The notes under the pieces are model-generated. The model had not been told where the DNA came from and made no database searches. It saw only the letters and a list, made by a program, of their open reading frames with translations. 64,000 nucleotides of DNA from Vulcanimicrobiota bacterium (lineage in GTDB: Bacteria; Vulcanimicrobiota; Vulcanimicrobiia; Vulcanimicrobiales; Vulcanimicrobiaceae), in assembly GCA_013036105.1 (NCBI GenBank), contig JAAXCX010000004.1:1-64000 (forward strand), in the 5' to 3' direction. The position numbers were made by a program, and so were the translations under genes. Shown piece by piece: positions 1 through 9,571 of this stretch. The stretch's first letter is position 1. Each line of letters opens with the position of its first letter.

Positions 1-390
1 ATCGCAACGTGCTTGCTTGTGCCATCGCAAGGCGCGCGCCAAAGTTGCTTGCATCGGATAGATCGAACCGTATTCGGCCTGCTTGTTGGCCGCCGGGTAG
101 AGCGCGTTCAGATAGGCCGTCACATACGCCAGCCACGCGCTCTGCATGGCTTTGACCTTGGTGAGCACCCCCGGCTGACCGCCCGCGCGTGAAAGAATGT
201 CGGAATAGACGGATTGCATCTGCTTGTTGCGCAGCGTCATTTCGGCGCTCGCACACGTGTCGAGGGCCAACTGCGTCTTCGCGGTCTTACTGCAGGCTTG
301 AAACTGCGGCGATGTTTGAGCGAGCGCCGGCAGCGCACCTCCCGCGAAGTAACCAAAGGCACACAGAACGAGTAACGCGTTCCTCATCAT
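1..390 (-). CDS. LprI-like (DUF1311) secreted protein, 3' end outside window
   Basis: Minus-strand gene running off base 1; 130 codons are visible from the ATG at 390 (a second in-frame ATG lies at 387). A hydrophobic N-terminus ending in ALPALAQ looks like a signal peptide. The mature part fits the lysozyme-inhibitor LprI/DUF1311 pattern: an early Cys, CASAEMTLRNKQM, a WLAYVTAY block and GSIYPMQ near the visible end. Known members are small periplasmic or lipid-anchored proteins that protect the wall from host or rival lysozyme; that role here is inferred. GGAAAGG precedes the start. Only 13 bases separate it from the upstream M13 protease gene, so the two are probably cotranscribed as the end of an envelope-protease cluster. 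Confidence 0.72.
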   Translation of the reverse strand, partial: MMRNALLVLCAFGYFAGGALPALAQTSPQFQACSKTAKTQLALDTCASAEMTLRNKQMQSVYSDILSRAGGQPGVLTKVKAMQSAWLAYVTAYLNALYPAANKQAEYGSIYPMQATLARALRWHKQARCD

Positions 391-403
391 AAGGACCTTT
401 CCG

Positions 404-2452
404 CTACCAAATCTGGCAGCGTTGCTCGGGCGGGCGGTACATCGCGTCGCCGAGTTTGCAAAACCATGCCGCATCGAACTGCGGCATATCGCTCAGCGTC
501 TGATTGACGCGGAACTTGTCGTAGCCGTGAACATCGGTGCGCGCGCGCAGCGCGATCGCTTCGGCGCGCGTTTGCGAGGCCCACACCGTGGCCCAGCCGA
601 GGAAGAAGCGCTGCTCGGGCGTGAAGCCGTCGAGAATGCGCCGCGGATTATGTGCTTGCCACTTTTCGAAGGCTTTGTACGCGATCGTCAGACCGCCCAA
701 GTCGGCGATCTCTTCCCCTTGCACGAGCGAGCCGTTTTCCTGAACGCCGGCTTCGGGTGAAAGCTGATTCCATTGATCGACCACACATTGCGCGCGCGCG
801 TTGAACTGCGCGGCGTCCTCCGGGGTCCACCAGTTCGCGAGTTCGCCGGTCGGGCCGAATTTGCGGCCTTGATCGTCAAAGCCGTGCGTCGATTCGTGGC
901 CGATGACGGCGCCCATGCCCCCGTAGTTTACGGCCATGTCGGCCTTTGAATTATAGAAAGGCGGCTGAAGGATGCCCGCCGGAAAAACGATCTCGTTGAC
1001 CGTCGGGTTGTAGTAGGCGTTGACTGTCGGCGGAGTCATGCCCCAGCGCGAGCGATCGACGGGTTTGCCGATCTGCGCGAGCGCGTCGCGCGAGTTGAAT
1101 TGCGCAGCGTGGACAAGATTCTGCGCATACGAACTGCGGGTGATGGGCAGTCCCGTATAGCTGCGCCACTTGTCGGGATAGCCGATCTTTAACAGGAACG
1201 CGTCGAGTTTGGCGACCGCTCGCTGGCGCGTCGGCTGCGACATCCACGAGAGCGTCGAGAAATCGTCACGCAGCGTTTGCTTGATATTTTTCACCATCGC
1301 AAGCGCGCGAGCTTTGTCGGCGGCCGAGAACGTCTGCGCCACATAGAACTGTCCGAGCGCTTCGCCCAGCGTGCGGTCCGTGGCGCCGGTGCACTGCTGC
1401 CAGCGCGGCTGCGCAGATGGGACGCCTTGCATCGTCTTGGAATAAAAATCAAAGTTTTCCGCTGCGAACGCCGACGGAAGCGCCGCCGCGTACGCGTGCA
1501 CCGTATGCCAGCGCAGATAGGCCTGCAGATCGGACGGTTTGGCGGCTGCGAGTATCGCGGAGAGCGCTTTCACATAGTCGGGCTGCGTGACGTTCACTGC
1601 AACGGTGCTAGGCAGGCCGGTTTGGGCGAAGACCGCCGGCAGATCGAGCGCCGGCGCGAGTGTCTGCACGTCGGCCAGGGTCATTTTATGATACGTGCTC
1701 GCGGGATCGCGTGTCTGCACGCGCCCCAGCGTGTTTTGGGCGAGTTGCGTTTCCAGCGCCATCACCGCTTGCGCTTCGGCCGAGGCCGCGGCGGCCGAGT
1801 CGCCGAGCAGCTGGAACATTTTGGTGACGTGCGCTACATACGCTGCGCGGATCTGGACGGTTCTGGCGTCCGTTGAGAAATAATAATCCCGGTCGGGCAA
1901 GCCGAGCCCGGCCGGACGAAGTTGCGCGATGTTCAGGGCAGCGTTGTGAAAATCGGCGCCGGGCCCGAGGTTAAAGAAGCCGTCGACTCCCGACCCGTGC
2001 AGCGTCGTGAGCGTTGCGGCAAGGTTCTGTTGCGTTGCCGAACCGGCCAAAGCCAGCAACGAGTCGATCGGCTTCGTACCGTCCGCGTCGATCGCGGCGG
2101 TGTTCATGCACGCCGCGTAAAAGTCGCCGATTTTCTGACGGTTGCTTCCTGCGGGGTTCTTAGATGTTTCGGCGCTGCTCAGGATCTGATGCAGGACGTC
2201 GCGGTTGCGCGCCGCCAGCACCGAAAAGTTTCCCCAGGTCGAGGAGGATGCCGGAATCGCGTTGTTTTTGATCCAGCCCCCGTCGGCGAACTGGTAAAAA
2301 TCCGCGCAGGGTTTGCACGTCCGGTCCAGGTTCGCAAGGCTGATGCCGCTCTGTAGTCCCAGGGCGGCGCGGACGTTGCCGTTCGTCGCGGCGAGGACGA
2401 TGATGGCGATAAGACCGGTGACGCGGACCGCATCGGAACATTTTAGGCGCAT
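404..2452 (-). CDS. M13 family zinc metallopeptidase (neprilysin/PepO-like)
   Basis: A 682-residue protein with a hydrophobic N-terminal segment (about residues 10-30), implying export to the envelope. The large lobe begins with the CKPCADFYQFADGGW block typical of M13 enzymes. The zinc site is visible: VIGHESTHGFDDQGRKFG carries HExxH, and EEIADLGGL supplies the third ligand Glu and the conserved Asp. VNAYYNPTVNEIVFPAGILQ is the substrate-binding NAYY segment, and the protein ends in CQIW, the family's usual C-terminal Cys-x-x-Trp. Length matches bacterial members (650-700). Such enzymes cleave short peptides. It lies between M48 and LprI-like genes on the same strand. The start at 2452 is the only good one upstream of the signal-like segment. 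Confidence 0.95.
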   Translation of the reverse strand: MRLKCSDAVRVTGLIAIIVLAATNGNVRAALGLQSGISLANLDRTCKPCADFYQFADGGWIKNNAIPASSSTWGNFSVLAARNRDVLHQILSSAETSKNPAGSNRQKIGDFYAACMNTAAIDADGTKPIDSLLALAGSATQQNLAATLTTLHGSGVDGFFNLGPGADFHNAALNIAQLRPAGLGLPDRDYYFSTDARTVQIRAAYVAHVTKMFQLLGDSAAAASAEAQAVMALETQLAQNTLGRVQTRDPASTYHKMTLADVQTLAPALDLPAVFAQTGLPSTVAVNVTQPDYVKALSAILAAAKPSDLQAYLRWHTVHAYAAALPSAFAAENFDFYSKTMQGVPSAQPRWQQCTGATDRTLGEALGQFYVAQTFSAADKARALAMVKNIKQTLRDDFSTLSWMSQPTRQRAVAKLDAFLLKIGYPDKWRSYTGLPITRSSYAQNLVHAAQFNSRDALAQIGKPVDRSRWGMTPPTVNAYYNPTVNEIVFPAGILQPPFYNSKADMAVNYGGMGAVIGHESTHGFDDQGRKFGPTGELANWWTPEDAAQFNARAQCVVDQWNQLSPEAGVQENGSLVQGEEIADLGGLTIAYKAFEKWQAHNPRRILDGFTPEQRFFLGWATVWASQTRAEAIALRARTDVHGYDKFRVNQTLSDMPQFDAAWFCKLGDAMYRPPEQRCQIW

Positions 2453-2484
2453 CCCGCCTATTTGGAACGAGCGCTAGAAAAAAC

Positions 2485-3408
2485 CTAGCAGTACTTCCAG
2501 CCGGCCGGACATTTGCGCTTGCTCGCCGCGCTGACGGGCGCGATGTGCGTGATGCCGGCGCGCGTCGCCGTTACGGAAGAACCCGTTTGGCGCCGCGGAA
2601 CTCCGCAGCCGCCTTTGTACTGATCATAGAGACCGTTATAGCTGACCGGCGTACCGCACGCGATCTGTTGGTTAAATTTGCTGAACAGCGACGGATCGCC
2701 GGCAAACTCGTTTTGCAGGGCGGCGATTCGATGCGCGTCGCTGGGGTGGTCGGAAATGACTTCGGGCGGATTCGAAGTGTTTGACGACTGGAAAGCTTGC
2801 ATCAGCCAGACCAAGCCGTAAGGCGTCAGACCCGCTTGCGCGCAGGTGACGGCGCCTTTCTGGTCGGCGTTTTCTTCCACTTGCCGCGAAAAGTGCATCG
2901 CTTCGAGATTGGCCGCAATATTGATGACGGCATTGGCGAGGCCGCTGGCGCCGCGGCCAAGCAGAATTTCAGCCAGCGTGCCGTACATGCTCAAGCGCTG
3001 ATCTTTTTGATAGAGCGTCAGAACGTCGTGATGAATGTCGTGCGACGTTTCGTGACAGAGTACGCCCGCGAGCTCTTCTTTGTTCTTGACGAAGCGCATC
3101 ATCGCCGTCGTCACGTAGACGTTGCCGCCCGGCACGGCAAAAGCGTTGGGCGAGCTCTCGTTGACTAAAATGAAGTGGAACGGCGTGAAATACTGAGGAT
3201 CGGCGATGCGTTTGATTTTCGCCGCAATCGGATTGAGGATGGCATAATAGGGAGAATCCGTCAGGATTTCGCCTTTTTGCTGCAGCTGTTGGTACTCTTG
3301 CTGGCCGATCTGCATTTCGACTTGGTCGTCTTGCGATGAGGCGAGCGCGGGCGTAGACCACGCAAAGACCAGCGCCGCGGCGCCGACGATTCCCCAGAGA
3401 CGTTTCAT
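2485..3408 (-). CDS. M48 family zinc metalloprotease, exported
   Basis: About 307 residues with a signal peptide (MKRLWG... ending ALAS). The start chosen is the ATG at 3408 because GAGGA sits 8 bases upstream; an in-frame GTG at 3423 would add five residues and overlap that ribosome site. CHETSHDIHHD provides HExxH and EENADQKG the third zinc ligand, in the order and spacing of peptidase family M48. PNAFAVPGGNVYVTTAMM is the usual strand and helix before the active site. The layout resembles BepA/YfgC-type periplasmic quality-control proteases, but TPR repeats are not evident, so the specific role is open. The extreme C-terminus ends in CPAGWKYC, two cysteines seven residues apart. The next gene on this strand, M13, starts 32 bases downstream. 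Confidence 0.92.
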   Translation of the reverse strand: MKRLWGIVGAAALVFAWSTPALASSQDDQVEMQIGQQEYQQLQQKGEILTDSPYYAILNPIAAKIKRIADPQYFTPFHFILVNESSPNAFAVPGGNVYVTTAMMRFVKNKEELAGVLCHETSHDIHHDVLTLYQKDQRLSMYGTLAEILLGRGASGLANAVINIAANLEAMHFSRQVEENADQKGAVTCAQAGLTPYGLVWLMQAFQSSNTSNPPEVISDHPSDAHRIAALQNEFAGDPSLFSKFNQQIACGTPVSYNGLYDQYKGGCGVPRRQTGSSVTATRAGITHIAPVSAASKRKCPAGWKYC

Positions 3409-3481
3409 CAAGCCTATCCTCACTTTGATAAAACGTTCGTACCCGCGCGAGCGTTCGCCGCAGCGGCCAACCGCTTGCCTC

Positions 3482-5614
3482 TTAGTGGATGAGGAAAGCC
3501 ACCAGCAGCAGCGCGACGATATTGAGGACCTTGATCATCGGGTTGATCGCCGGGCCGGCCGTGTCTTTGTACGGATCGCCGACCGTGTCGCCCGTTACTG
3601 CGGCCTTGTGCGCATCGGAGCCCTTGCCGCCGAAATGACCGTCCTCGATATATTTCTTGGCGTTATCCCACGCGCCGCCGCCACTGGTCATGGCGATGGC
3701 CAGAAACAAGCCGGTGACGATTGCGCCGACCAAAACGCCGCCCATGACTTGCGCCGCACTGATTCCCGGAAAGACGTGAGCGGCTCCAAGCAATACGATG
3801 ACGACCGGCACGCCGACCGGAATGAGCGAGGGCAGAATCATTTCTTTGAGCGCGGCGCGCGTGACGATATCGACGGTTTTTGCGTAATCGGGTCTCGTTG
3901 TGCCCGCCATGATGCCGGGGTTCTCGCGGAACTGACGCCGCACGTCCTCGACGACCGATCCCGCCGCGCGGCCAACCGCTTCCATTGAAAGAGACGAGAA
4001 GAAGAACGGCAGGAGCCCGCCGATCAACAAGCCCGCCAGCACGTACGGAGACTCGATGCTAAAAAGACCCGCGCCGGCAACGCAGCCGTGGACGGCCGCA
4101 CACTTAGCGCTCAGCTCTTGAGAGAACGAGGCGAAGAGCACGATAGCCGCCAGACCGGCGGAGCCGATTGCGTACCCTTTGGTAACCGCTTTGGTCGTGT
4201 TGCCGACGGCGTCGAGCGGATCGGTAACGCCGCGCACCTCAGCCGGCAAGTCGGCCATCTCCGCGATACCGCCGGCGTTATCGGTAATGGGTCCAAACGA
4301 ATCGATCGCAACGATGATGCCCGCCATAGACAGCATTGCCATGACCGCGATGCCGACGCCGTACAATCCGACGAGCGAATACGATGCCAGAATGCCGATG
4401 ACGATCACGAGACCCGGAAGCGCCGTCGCTTGCATCGAGACGGCGAGGCCGCTGATGATGTTGGTCGCGTGCCCCGTCACCGAAGCATTGGCGATCCTGC
4501 GCACCGGTGAATATTGCGTGCCGGTGTAGTATTCCGTAATCCACGTAATGAGGCCGGTCACGGCCAAGCCGATGATCGCGCACGCCCAGATGGCCAGCGG
4601 CGTGACATGCCGCGCCAGCGCGCCGGCACCGATGACGATGCCGCTTCCGAATTCGCGGTTGGTGAGGAAGTAGAAGACGACGGCCGCCAGAACGCCCGCG
4701 ACGCCGAGCCCTGAATACAGCGCGTTCATGATCTTCGCGCGATCGACTTTTCCTATGCCGACGAAGAACGTGCCGACGATCGAGGCAACGATCGAGATCG
4801 CGCCGATAACGATCGGAAACGTCGTCGCACCGGCTATTGCGCCGAGCAGCAAATTGCCGAGCAGCATTGCGGCGACAGTGGTGACGACATACGTTTCGAA
4901 GAGATCGGCAGCCATGCCGGCGCAGTCGCCGACGTTGTCGCCGACGTTGTCGGCGATAACCGCCGGATTGCGCGGATCATCTTCGGGAATACCGGCCTCG
5001 ACTTTACCGACGAGATCGGCCCCGACGTCCGCCGCTTTTGTATAGATGCCGCCGCCCAAACGCGCGAAGACCGAGATCAGCGAACAGCCGAACGCCAAAC
5101 CAATCATGGCGCCGAGCGACTGCGGTTCGTTGCCGTGATTGACCGAGAGCAAGATCCAGTAATAGCCTGCAACCGCGAGAATGCCCAGGCCGACGACGAG
5201 CAGACCCGTCACGGCTCCGCCGCGAAAAGCCACCGCGAGCGCCGGACCCAATCCGCCGCGCGCCGCTTCAGCCGTGCGCACGTTCGCGCGCACCGAAACC
5301 ATCATCCCGATGAAGCCTGCAGCCCCCGAGAGAACGGCGCCGACTAAAAATCCGACGGCGGTCTGCCAGTGGAGTCCCCACAGAATCACGAGGAACAGGA
5401 CGACCGCGACAATACCGATCGTCGTGTACTGCCGCTTCAGGAACGCCATTGCGCCCTCTTCGATCGCGCCCGCGATCTCTTGCATGCGCGCGTTGCCAGG
5501 AGAGCGCCCCAGAACCCAGCTTATAAGGATGATTCCATACACAATGGCCAGGACGCCCGCGCCCAGCCCCAGGTAGATGGCGGCCGATGAACTGATTCCG
5601 CTTACTGAATGCAT
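3482..5614 (-). CDS. hppA: Membrane proton-translocating pyrophosphatase (K+-independent type)
   Basis: A 710-residue polytopic membrane protein, the usual size for bacterial H+-PPases. It couples PPi hydrolysis to proton pumping across the cytoplasmic membrane. The catalytic loops are intact: [19 protein letters not shown] binds Mg-PPi, and [18 protein letters not shown] and [18 protein letters not shown] form the second and third acidic motifs. [14 protein letters not shown] has Lys and Thr at the positions that are Ala and Gly in K+-dependent enzymes, pointing to the K+-independent, proton-pumping subgroup (established sequence rule). No strong Shine-Dalgarno precedes the ATG at 5614. The promoter region toward the divergent phosphoesterase gene contains a copy of the TGTCATCCTGAGC repeat. 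Confidence 0.97.
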   Translation of the reverse strand: MHSVSGISSSAAIYLGLGAGVLAIVYGIILISWVLGRSPGNARMQEIAGAIEEGAMAFLKRQYTTIGIVAVVLFLVILWGLHWQTAVGFLVGAVLSGAAGFIGMMVSVRANVRTAEAARGGLGPALAVAFRGGAVTGLLVVGLGILAVAGYYWILLSVNHGNEPQSLGAMIGLAFGCSLISVFARLGGGIYTKAADVGADLVGKVEAGIPEDDPRNPAVIADNVGDNVGDCAGMAADLFETYVVTTVAAMLLGNLLLGAIAGATTFPIVIGAISIVASIVGTFFVGIGKVDRAKIMNALYSGLGVAGVLAAVVFYFLTNREFGSGIVIGAGALARHVTPLAIWACAIIGLAVTGLITWITEYYTGTQYSPVRRIANASVTGHATNIISGLAVSMQATALPGLVIVIGILASYSLVGLYGVGIAVMAMLSMAGIIVAIDSFGPITDNAGGIAEMADLPAEVRGVTDPLDAVGNTTKAVTKGYAIGSAGLAAIVLFASFSQELSAKCAAVHGCVAGAGLFSIESPYVLAGLLIGGLLPFFFSSLSMEAVGRAAGSVVEDVRRQFRENPGIMAGTTRPDYAKTVDIVTRAALKEMILPSLIPVGVPVVIVLLGAAHVFPGISAAQVMGGVLVGAIVTGLFLAIAMTSGGGAWDNAKKYIEDGHFGGKGSDAHKAAVTGDTVGDPYKDTAGPAINPMIKVLNIVALLLVAFLIH

Positions 5615-5645
5615 AGGGGCCGCGAATTAGCCACGCCCCTAACAT

Positions 5646-5685
5646 TGTCATCCTGAGCAGCCTATCCCGAGCGCAGTCGAGGGCC
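5646..5685 (+). repeat. Copy of the TGTCATCCTGAGC dispersed repeat
   Basis: TGTCATCCTGAGCAG at 5646-5660 is identical over 15 bases to the copy at 21016 in trpE and over 13 to the copy at 37823 in imuB. It is followed by GCGCAGTCGAGGG, the degenerate second arm seen in the other copies as CAGTCGAAGGG or CCTTCGAC. Here it lies in the 98-base gap between the divergent hppA and phosphoesterase starts. Confidence 0.75.
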
Positions 5686-5712
5686 GGGGACCGAATGGGG
5701 TAACGTTATGGC

Positions 5713-6681
5713 GTGAGATTGAGATTCGGGCTCGTCTGCGCATTCGCGCTCGCAGGCGGGATGCTGTTCAGCAACGCCGCTCCCCTTTCAAGTGACTTGC
5801 GCGTACCGCGCTACGCGCATATTTTCGTGATCGTCGATGAAAACAAAAGCTACGAGCGGATCCTGAACGGCCAAGACGCGCCGACCATTGCAGCGTTGGC
5901 CAAACAGTATGGCACGGCCACCCAATTTTCTGCCGAGACACATCCGAGCGAACCGAACTACGTCGCGATCGTCGGGGGCTCGACATTTGGCATCGCCGAC
6001 GATGCGCCTTTCTCGTCTCCCGGCCACACGATCGACGCACCGAACCTGTCCACGCAGCTGGAAGCGTCGCAGCTCACCTGGAAGGGATACTACGAGTCAC
6101 TGCCCGCACCGGGATCGCTCGCCATCAGCTCGGGGTTGTACGCTTCGAAGCATTCGGGCTTTCTCAACTTCCGATCCGTGCAACAGGATCCAAACCGCAG
6201 CCGGCACCTCGTCGATTTCGTTCAGATGGAGAAAGATCTGCGCAGCGGCAACATTCCGAACTTTGCGCTGATCGTTCCGAACCTTTGCAACGACATGCAC
6301 GGCGCCATCGGAGGCAGTCCGTTCGACTGCTGGACGACTCGCGCTCTCATCCGCCGGGGCGACAGCGAGATAAAGACGCTGGCCGGCGAAATTATGGCCT
6401 CCGCGGCATGGACATCTGGAGAGAACGCTGCAATCGTCATCACCTTTGATGAGGGCGCCGGCACGGGCGCGGGCGGCGGGCGCATTCCCACGATCGTCCT
6501 CACGAACCACGGCCCGCGGCACGTAACGGATCCGGCACCTTACACGCACTACTCTTTGCTGCGCACGATCGAAGATGCGTTCGGCATTCACGCCTACCTC
6601 GCGCACGCGAACGACGCCACCGTAGTTCCGATGCTCCCGCTCTTTGCGGCGCCGCCTGCCACTTACTCGCGAAAGAACTGA
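5713..6681 (+). CDS. Exported phosphoesterase family protein (acid phosphatase/phospholipase C-like)
   Basis: A 322-residue protein with an N-terminal signal segment (ends near SNAAPLSS). The core matches the PF04185 phosphoesterase family: HIFVIVDENKSYERI with the metal-binding Asp/Glu-Asn near the start, ETHPSEPNYVAIVGGS, FALIVPNLCNDMHG and AAIVITFDEGAG, each carrying expected metal-site residues. Family members hydrolyse phosphomonoesters or phospholipid headgroups outside the cytoplasm; the substrate here is unknown. The start is GTG at 5713, because the ATG five bases earlier runs straight into TGA. Its 3' end overlaps the convergent flavoprotein gene by 19 bases. Confidence 0.85.
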   Translation: MRLRFGLVCAFALAGGMLFSNAAPLSSDLRVPRYAHIFVIVDENKSYERILNGQDAPTIAALAKQYGTATQFSAETHPSEPNYVAIVGGSTFGIADDAPFSSPGHTIDAPNLSTQLEASQLTWKGYYESLPAPGSLAISSGLYASKHSGFLNFRSVQQDPNRSRHLVDFVQMEKDLRSGNIPNFALIVPNLCNDMHGAIGGSPFDCWTTRALIRRGDSEIKTLAGEIMASAAWTSGENAAIVITFDEGAGTGAGGGRIPTIVLTNHGPRHVTDPAPYTHYSLLRTIEDAFGIHAYLAHANDATVVPMLPLFAAPPATYSRKN

Positions 6682-8321
6682 TGCACGAAGGCGATCGCGA
6701 TCGATCCTTCGCCGACGGCTGATGCCACGCGCTTGACGTTGCCTCCCCGAACGTCGCCGGCAGCGAAGACTCCGGGCAAGCTCGTTTCCAACAGGTAAGG
6801 CGCGCGCGCGAGCGGCCAGTGCGCCGCCACCAGCTCTTCGGGGGTGAGTGCCGAACCCGTCTTGATGAATCCGTCTTCGTCGAGCGCGACACATCCCTTC
6901 AGCCACTGCGTATTCGGAATCGCGCCGGTCAGAACGAAAACGTGATGGATGGCGCGCTCTTCAATTTCGTGCGTCCGGCCGTCCCGCCAACTGACGCTTT
7001 CGAGTGCATCGCCGCCTTGCAGCGCGACGATTTCGGTCTGAAGGCGCACCTCGATTGCGCGGTTGTCTTCGATGCGCCTTACCAAGTACCGCGACATGCT
7101 CGCGCCCAATTCGTTCGAGCGGACGAGTAAGTAGACGCGCCGCGCGGTTTGCGCGAGATAAAGCGCGGCCTGGCCTGCCGAGTTTCCCCCGCCCACCACG
7201 ATCACGTCGTCGGCCCCGCAGAGCTGCGACTCGACAAATGTCGCGGCGTAGTAAATTCCCGATCCTTCGAAGTGCGAGAGATTGTCCAGCGATAGCTTGC
7301 GGTAGTGCGCGCCCGCCGCAATAACGACGGTCCGCGCGGGGACTCCGGAAGTCCCGTCAATTTCGACCACGAAAGGTTTCCGATCGCATACGAGGGCTTT
7401 GGCGGTTTTTGCGATCATGATTTGCGCACCGAACTTTTGCGCTTGCGTGTAGCCGCTCGTCGCCAGATCTTGGCCCGAGATGCCGGCCGGAAATCCTAAA
7501 TAGTTTTCAATCTTGGAGCTCGAACCGGCTTGTCCGCCGGGAGCGTTCGCCTCCAGCACCAGCACATCGAGCCCTTCCGAAGCGGCGTAGACCGCGGCTG
7601 CCAGGCCGGCCGGTCCGGCTCCGACGATGATCACGTCGCGCGGGCGCACCTCATCGATCGCTTCATTAAATTCCAAGCAATCGGCTATCGTTTCATTGCT
7701 GGGATTGCGCAGCACGTCTGCGCCCCGGCAGATGAGCACCGGAACGTCGCTGACGGAGACGTGAAAGCGGTCCAGAAACTCTTGGACGCCCGCGTCATGG
7801 TCGAGATCGACGTACGAGTACGGCTGGCCGTTCCGCGTGAGAAATTCTCTGATGCGAAGCGTATCGGGAGAATGCGCCGAGCCCAGTACCACGACGTCGG
7901 AAATGCCTTCGGAGAGCAATTCCACGCGGCGCAGGATGAACGCGCGCATGAAGATTTCGCTCAGCTCGCTGTCCGTTTGCACGAGCTCGAGGAGCCCGGC
8001 GCGATCGACTTCGATCACTTCGCTCGCTTGCGCTGCCCGCAGCCGGCCCAAGATCCGGCGCCCAAAGAGAATGCCGATCTCGCCGGTGAACTGCCCCGGC
8101 TCAATGACGGCGACCGCCCGTTCGATGGTCTCGGTATGCTGGTCGAACTCTAGCCGCCCGCTCTGAACCAAGAAGATCCGGGTGTTCTTTTCACCGGCTT
8201 CAATCAGGATTTCGCCGGCTCGAGTTTTTCGGAGGTGTCCGCGCGACTTCACGCGCGCCACTTGCCCCGGCGTTAAAACCGGAAAGGCTTGATCGGTACG
8301 CGGGGCCGGCGGTTGAGTCAC
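6663..8321 (-). CDS. Cyclic-nucleotide-binding / glutaredoxin-fold / thioredoxin-reductase-like flavoprotein fusion
   Basis: About 552 residues from the GTG at 8321, chosen because GGAAAGG lies 13-18 bases upstream and the frame extended further would run antisense through the next gene. Order: a cNMP-binding domain (residues about 20-140; FTGEIGILFGRRILG), a glutaredoxin-like fold (about 145-225; VVVLGSAHSPDTLRIREFL), then a pyridine-nucleotide oxidoreductase (about 245-552) with FAD motif GAGPAGLAAAVYAA and NADPH motif GGGNSAGQAALYLA. The redox CxxC of true thioredoxin reductase is absent (YYAATFVESQLC at that place), and the glutaredoxin-like segment also lacks its CxxC. A trxB name is therefore not justified; a cNMP- or FAD-responsive oxidoreductase is more likely. 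It is divergent from the geranylgeranyl-reductase-like gene, 59 bases apart. Confidence 0.88.
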   Translation of the reverse strand: MTQPPAPRTDQAFPVLTPGQVARVKSRGHLRKTRAGEILIEAGEKNTRIFLVQSGRLEFDQHTETIERAVAVIEPGQFTGEIGILFGRRILGRLRAAQASEVIEVDRAGLLELVQTDSELSEIFMRAFILRRVELLSEGISDVVVLGSAHSPDTLRIREFLTRNGQPYSYVDLDHDAGVQEFLDRFHVSVSDVPVLICRGADVLRNPSNETIADCLEFNEAIDEVRPRDVIIVGAGPAGLAAAVYAASEGLDVLVLEANAPGGQAGSSSKIENYLGFPAGISGQDLATSGYTQAQKFGAQIMIAKTAKALVCDRKPFVVEIDGTSGVPARTVVIAAGAHYRKLSLDNLSHFEGSGIYYAATFVESQLCGADDVIVVGGGNSAGQAALYLAQTARRVYLLVRSNELGASMSRYLVRRIEDNRAIEVRLQTEIVALQGGDALESVSWRDGRTHEIEERAIHHVFVLTGAIPNTQWLKGCVALDEDGFIKTGSALTPEELVAAHWPLARAPYLLETSLPGVFAAGDVRGGNVKRVASAVGEGSIAIAFVHQFFRE

Positions 8322-8380
8322 TTTGAGGAACTGACCTTTCCGGCGCACGGGAGCCGTCCCTTGCCGTCGAACGAAGCGGC

Positions 8381-9571
8381 ATGGAGCACGTCGAGTTCCT
8401 GGTGATTGGCTGCGGACCGGCAGGAGGCATTGCCGCCCGCGAAGCTGCGCGGGCCGGTGTCGGAACCGTCGTGCTCGAGAAAGATTCGGTCGTCGGCGCC
8501 AAACGCGTCTGCGCCGCGGGGCTGCGCCCTGGATTTTGCGCGACGTTCGATGTGCCGCGCGAGATCGTGCATTGCGATACGCCGCGGCTGGCGCTTTTCG
8601 ATCCAGCCGGAAAAGAATACGAACTGGCGATCGTTCCGGGCCACACGACGACCCGTGAAGAGCTCGACGGAACCATCGGACGCTTAGCGTCTGCTGAAGG
8701 CGCCGATGTGCGCACAAACGCGTTGTTTCGCGAAATGCGGCGCGACGGCGATCGTATCGTGATCGAATACGCCGACGCGCGCGCCGGCGCCCGGAAAACG
8801 ATCGCCGCGCAGAACGTGTTTTTTGCGCAAGGCTCTACGGCGAAATTGGAAGAGACCGCGTTTGCCTATCCGCAATGGCAGAGTGGTTTAGTGACCACGC
8901 TTCAGTATCGCGTCTATCTGGATAGGCCCGCCGACGCGGTCGCTTACCGCTCGCTCGAGATGCATTATTTTGCGACCCGCGACGGTCGCATGACCGTGGC
9001 GTGGATGTTTCCCAAGCGCGATCATTTGGCGATCGGCCTTGGCGTGATGGGGAAAATGCCCGGCGCGCAGCTGCGGGAAGAACTCGATCGTTTCACCGAG
9101 CGGGTTCGCGCGCGGCTCTATCCGGCGGCCGCGTTCACGACCAAACTTGAAGGGCATCTGTTGTATGGCGGCGCGCCGCGCCCGGCCGTCGCGGTTCCGG
9201 GCGCAATGGTCGGCGGAACGGCCGCCGGTTTGGTTGACGCGACCAATGGCGAAGGCATTTATGAAGCAGCCATGAGCGGCCGCATGGCGGCTGAAGCCGT
9301 CAGTGCTGCGCGCGCGCAGCCCTCGCGCGCCTACGAGCGATACGGCACGGCACTCAAGAAGCGATTTTATGGACGTCTGCGTCATCGCGCCGAGCTCATG
9401 CGCTTTCTCGAACGCAAGCCTTCGCGCTACGCCAAACTGTTCGATCAGCTCGCCGGATCGCCGCGCTTCGTCGATATTCTGCAGCGCGAAGACCACGAGC
9501 GTACTCTCGGCGACCGCGCATTTCTCTATGGGCAGGCGCTGCGTTTCGCGGCGCGCACGGTGCATGGCTAG
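8381..9571 (+). CDS. Geranylgeranyl reductase family FAD-dependent oxidoreductase
   Basis: A 396-residue flavoprotein. The N-terminal Rossmann motif is FLVIGCGPAGGIAAREAA, followed by the KRVCAAGL segment where the family has its conserved Cys, and a GTAAGLVDATNGEGIYEA motif (FAD pyrophosphate contact) near residue 290. Family members saturate isoprenoid chains of quinones, chlorophylls or archaeal-type lipids; the local context does not tell which. Length is normal. The stop overlaps the start of the DppB-type permease by 8 bases, so the genes form one transcription unit with the sigma-factor gene downstream. Confidence 0.88.
   Translation: MEHVEFLVIGCGPAGGIAAREAARAGVGTVVLEKDSVVGAKRVCAAGLRPGFCATFDVPREIVHCDTPRLALFDPAGKEYELAIVPGHTTTREELDGTIGRLASAEGADVRTNALFREMRRDGDRIVIEYADARAGARKTIAAQNVFFAQGSTAKLEETAFAYPQWQSGLVTTLQYRVYLDRPADAVAYRSLEMHYFATRDGRMTVAWMFPKRDHLAIGLGVMGKMPGAQLREELDRFTERVRARLYPAAAFTTKLEGHLLYGGAPRPAVAVPGAMVGGTAAGLVDATNGEGIYEAAMSGRMAAEAVSAARAQPSRAYERYGTALKKRFYGRLRHRAELMRFLERKPSRYAKLFDQLAGSPRFVDILQREDHERTLGDRAFLYGQALRFAARTVHG

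Noticed and set aside
2463-2490. Hairpin GCTAGGTTTTTTCTAGC after the M48 gene as a terminator
   Set aside because: The T-run lies in the loop and not after the stem, so it does not look like an intrinsic terminator.
6663-8321. Naming the flavoprotein trxB
   Set aside because: The redox CxxC of thioredoxin reductase is missing.
8322-8717. Upstream extension of the cNMP/flavoprotein gene to 8717
   Set aside because: The extra 132 codons are antisense to the geranylgeranyl-reductase-like gene and show no homology; GTG 8321 has a ribosome site and starts the known domain.
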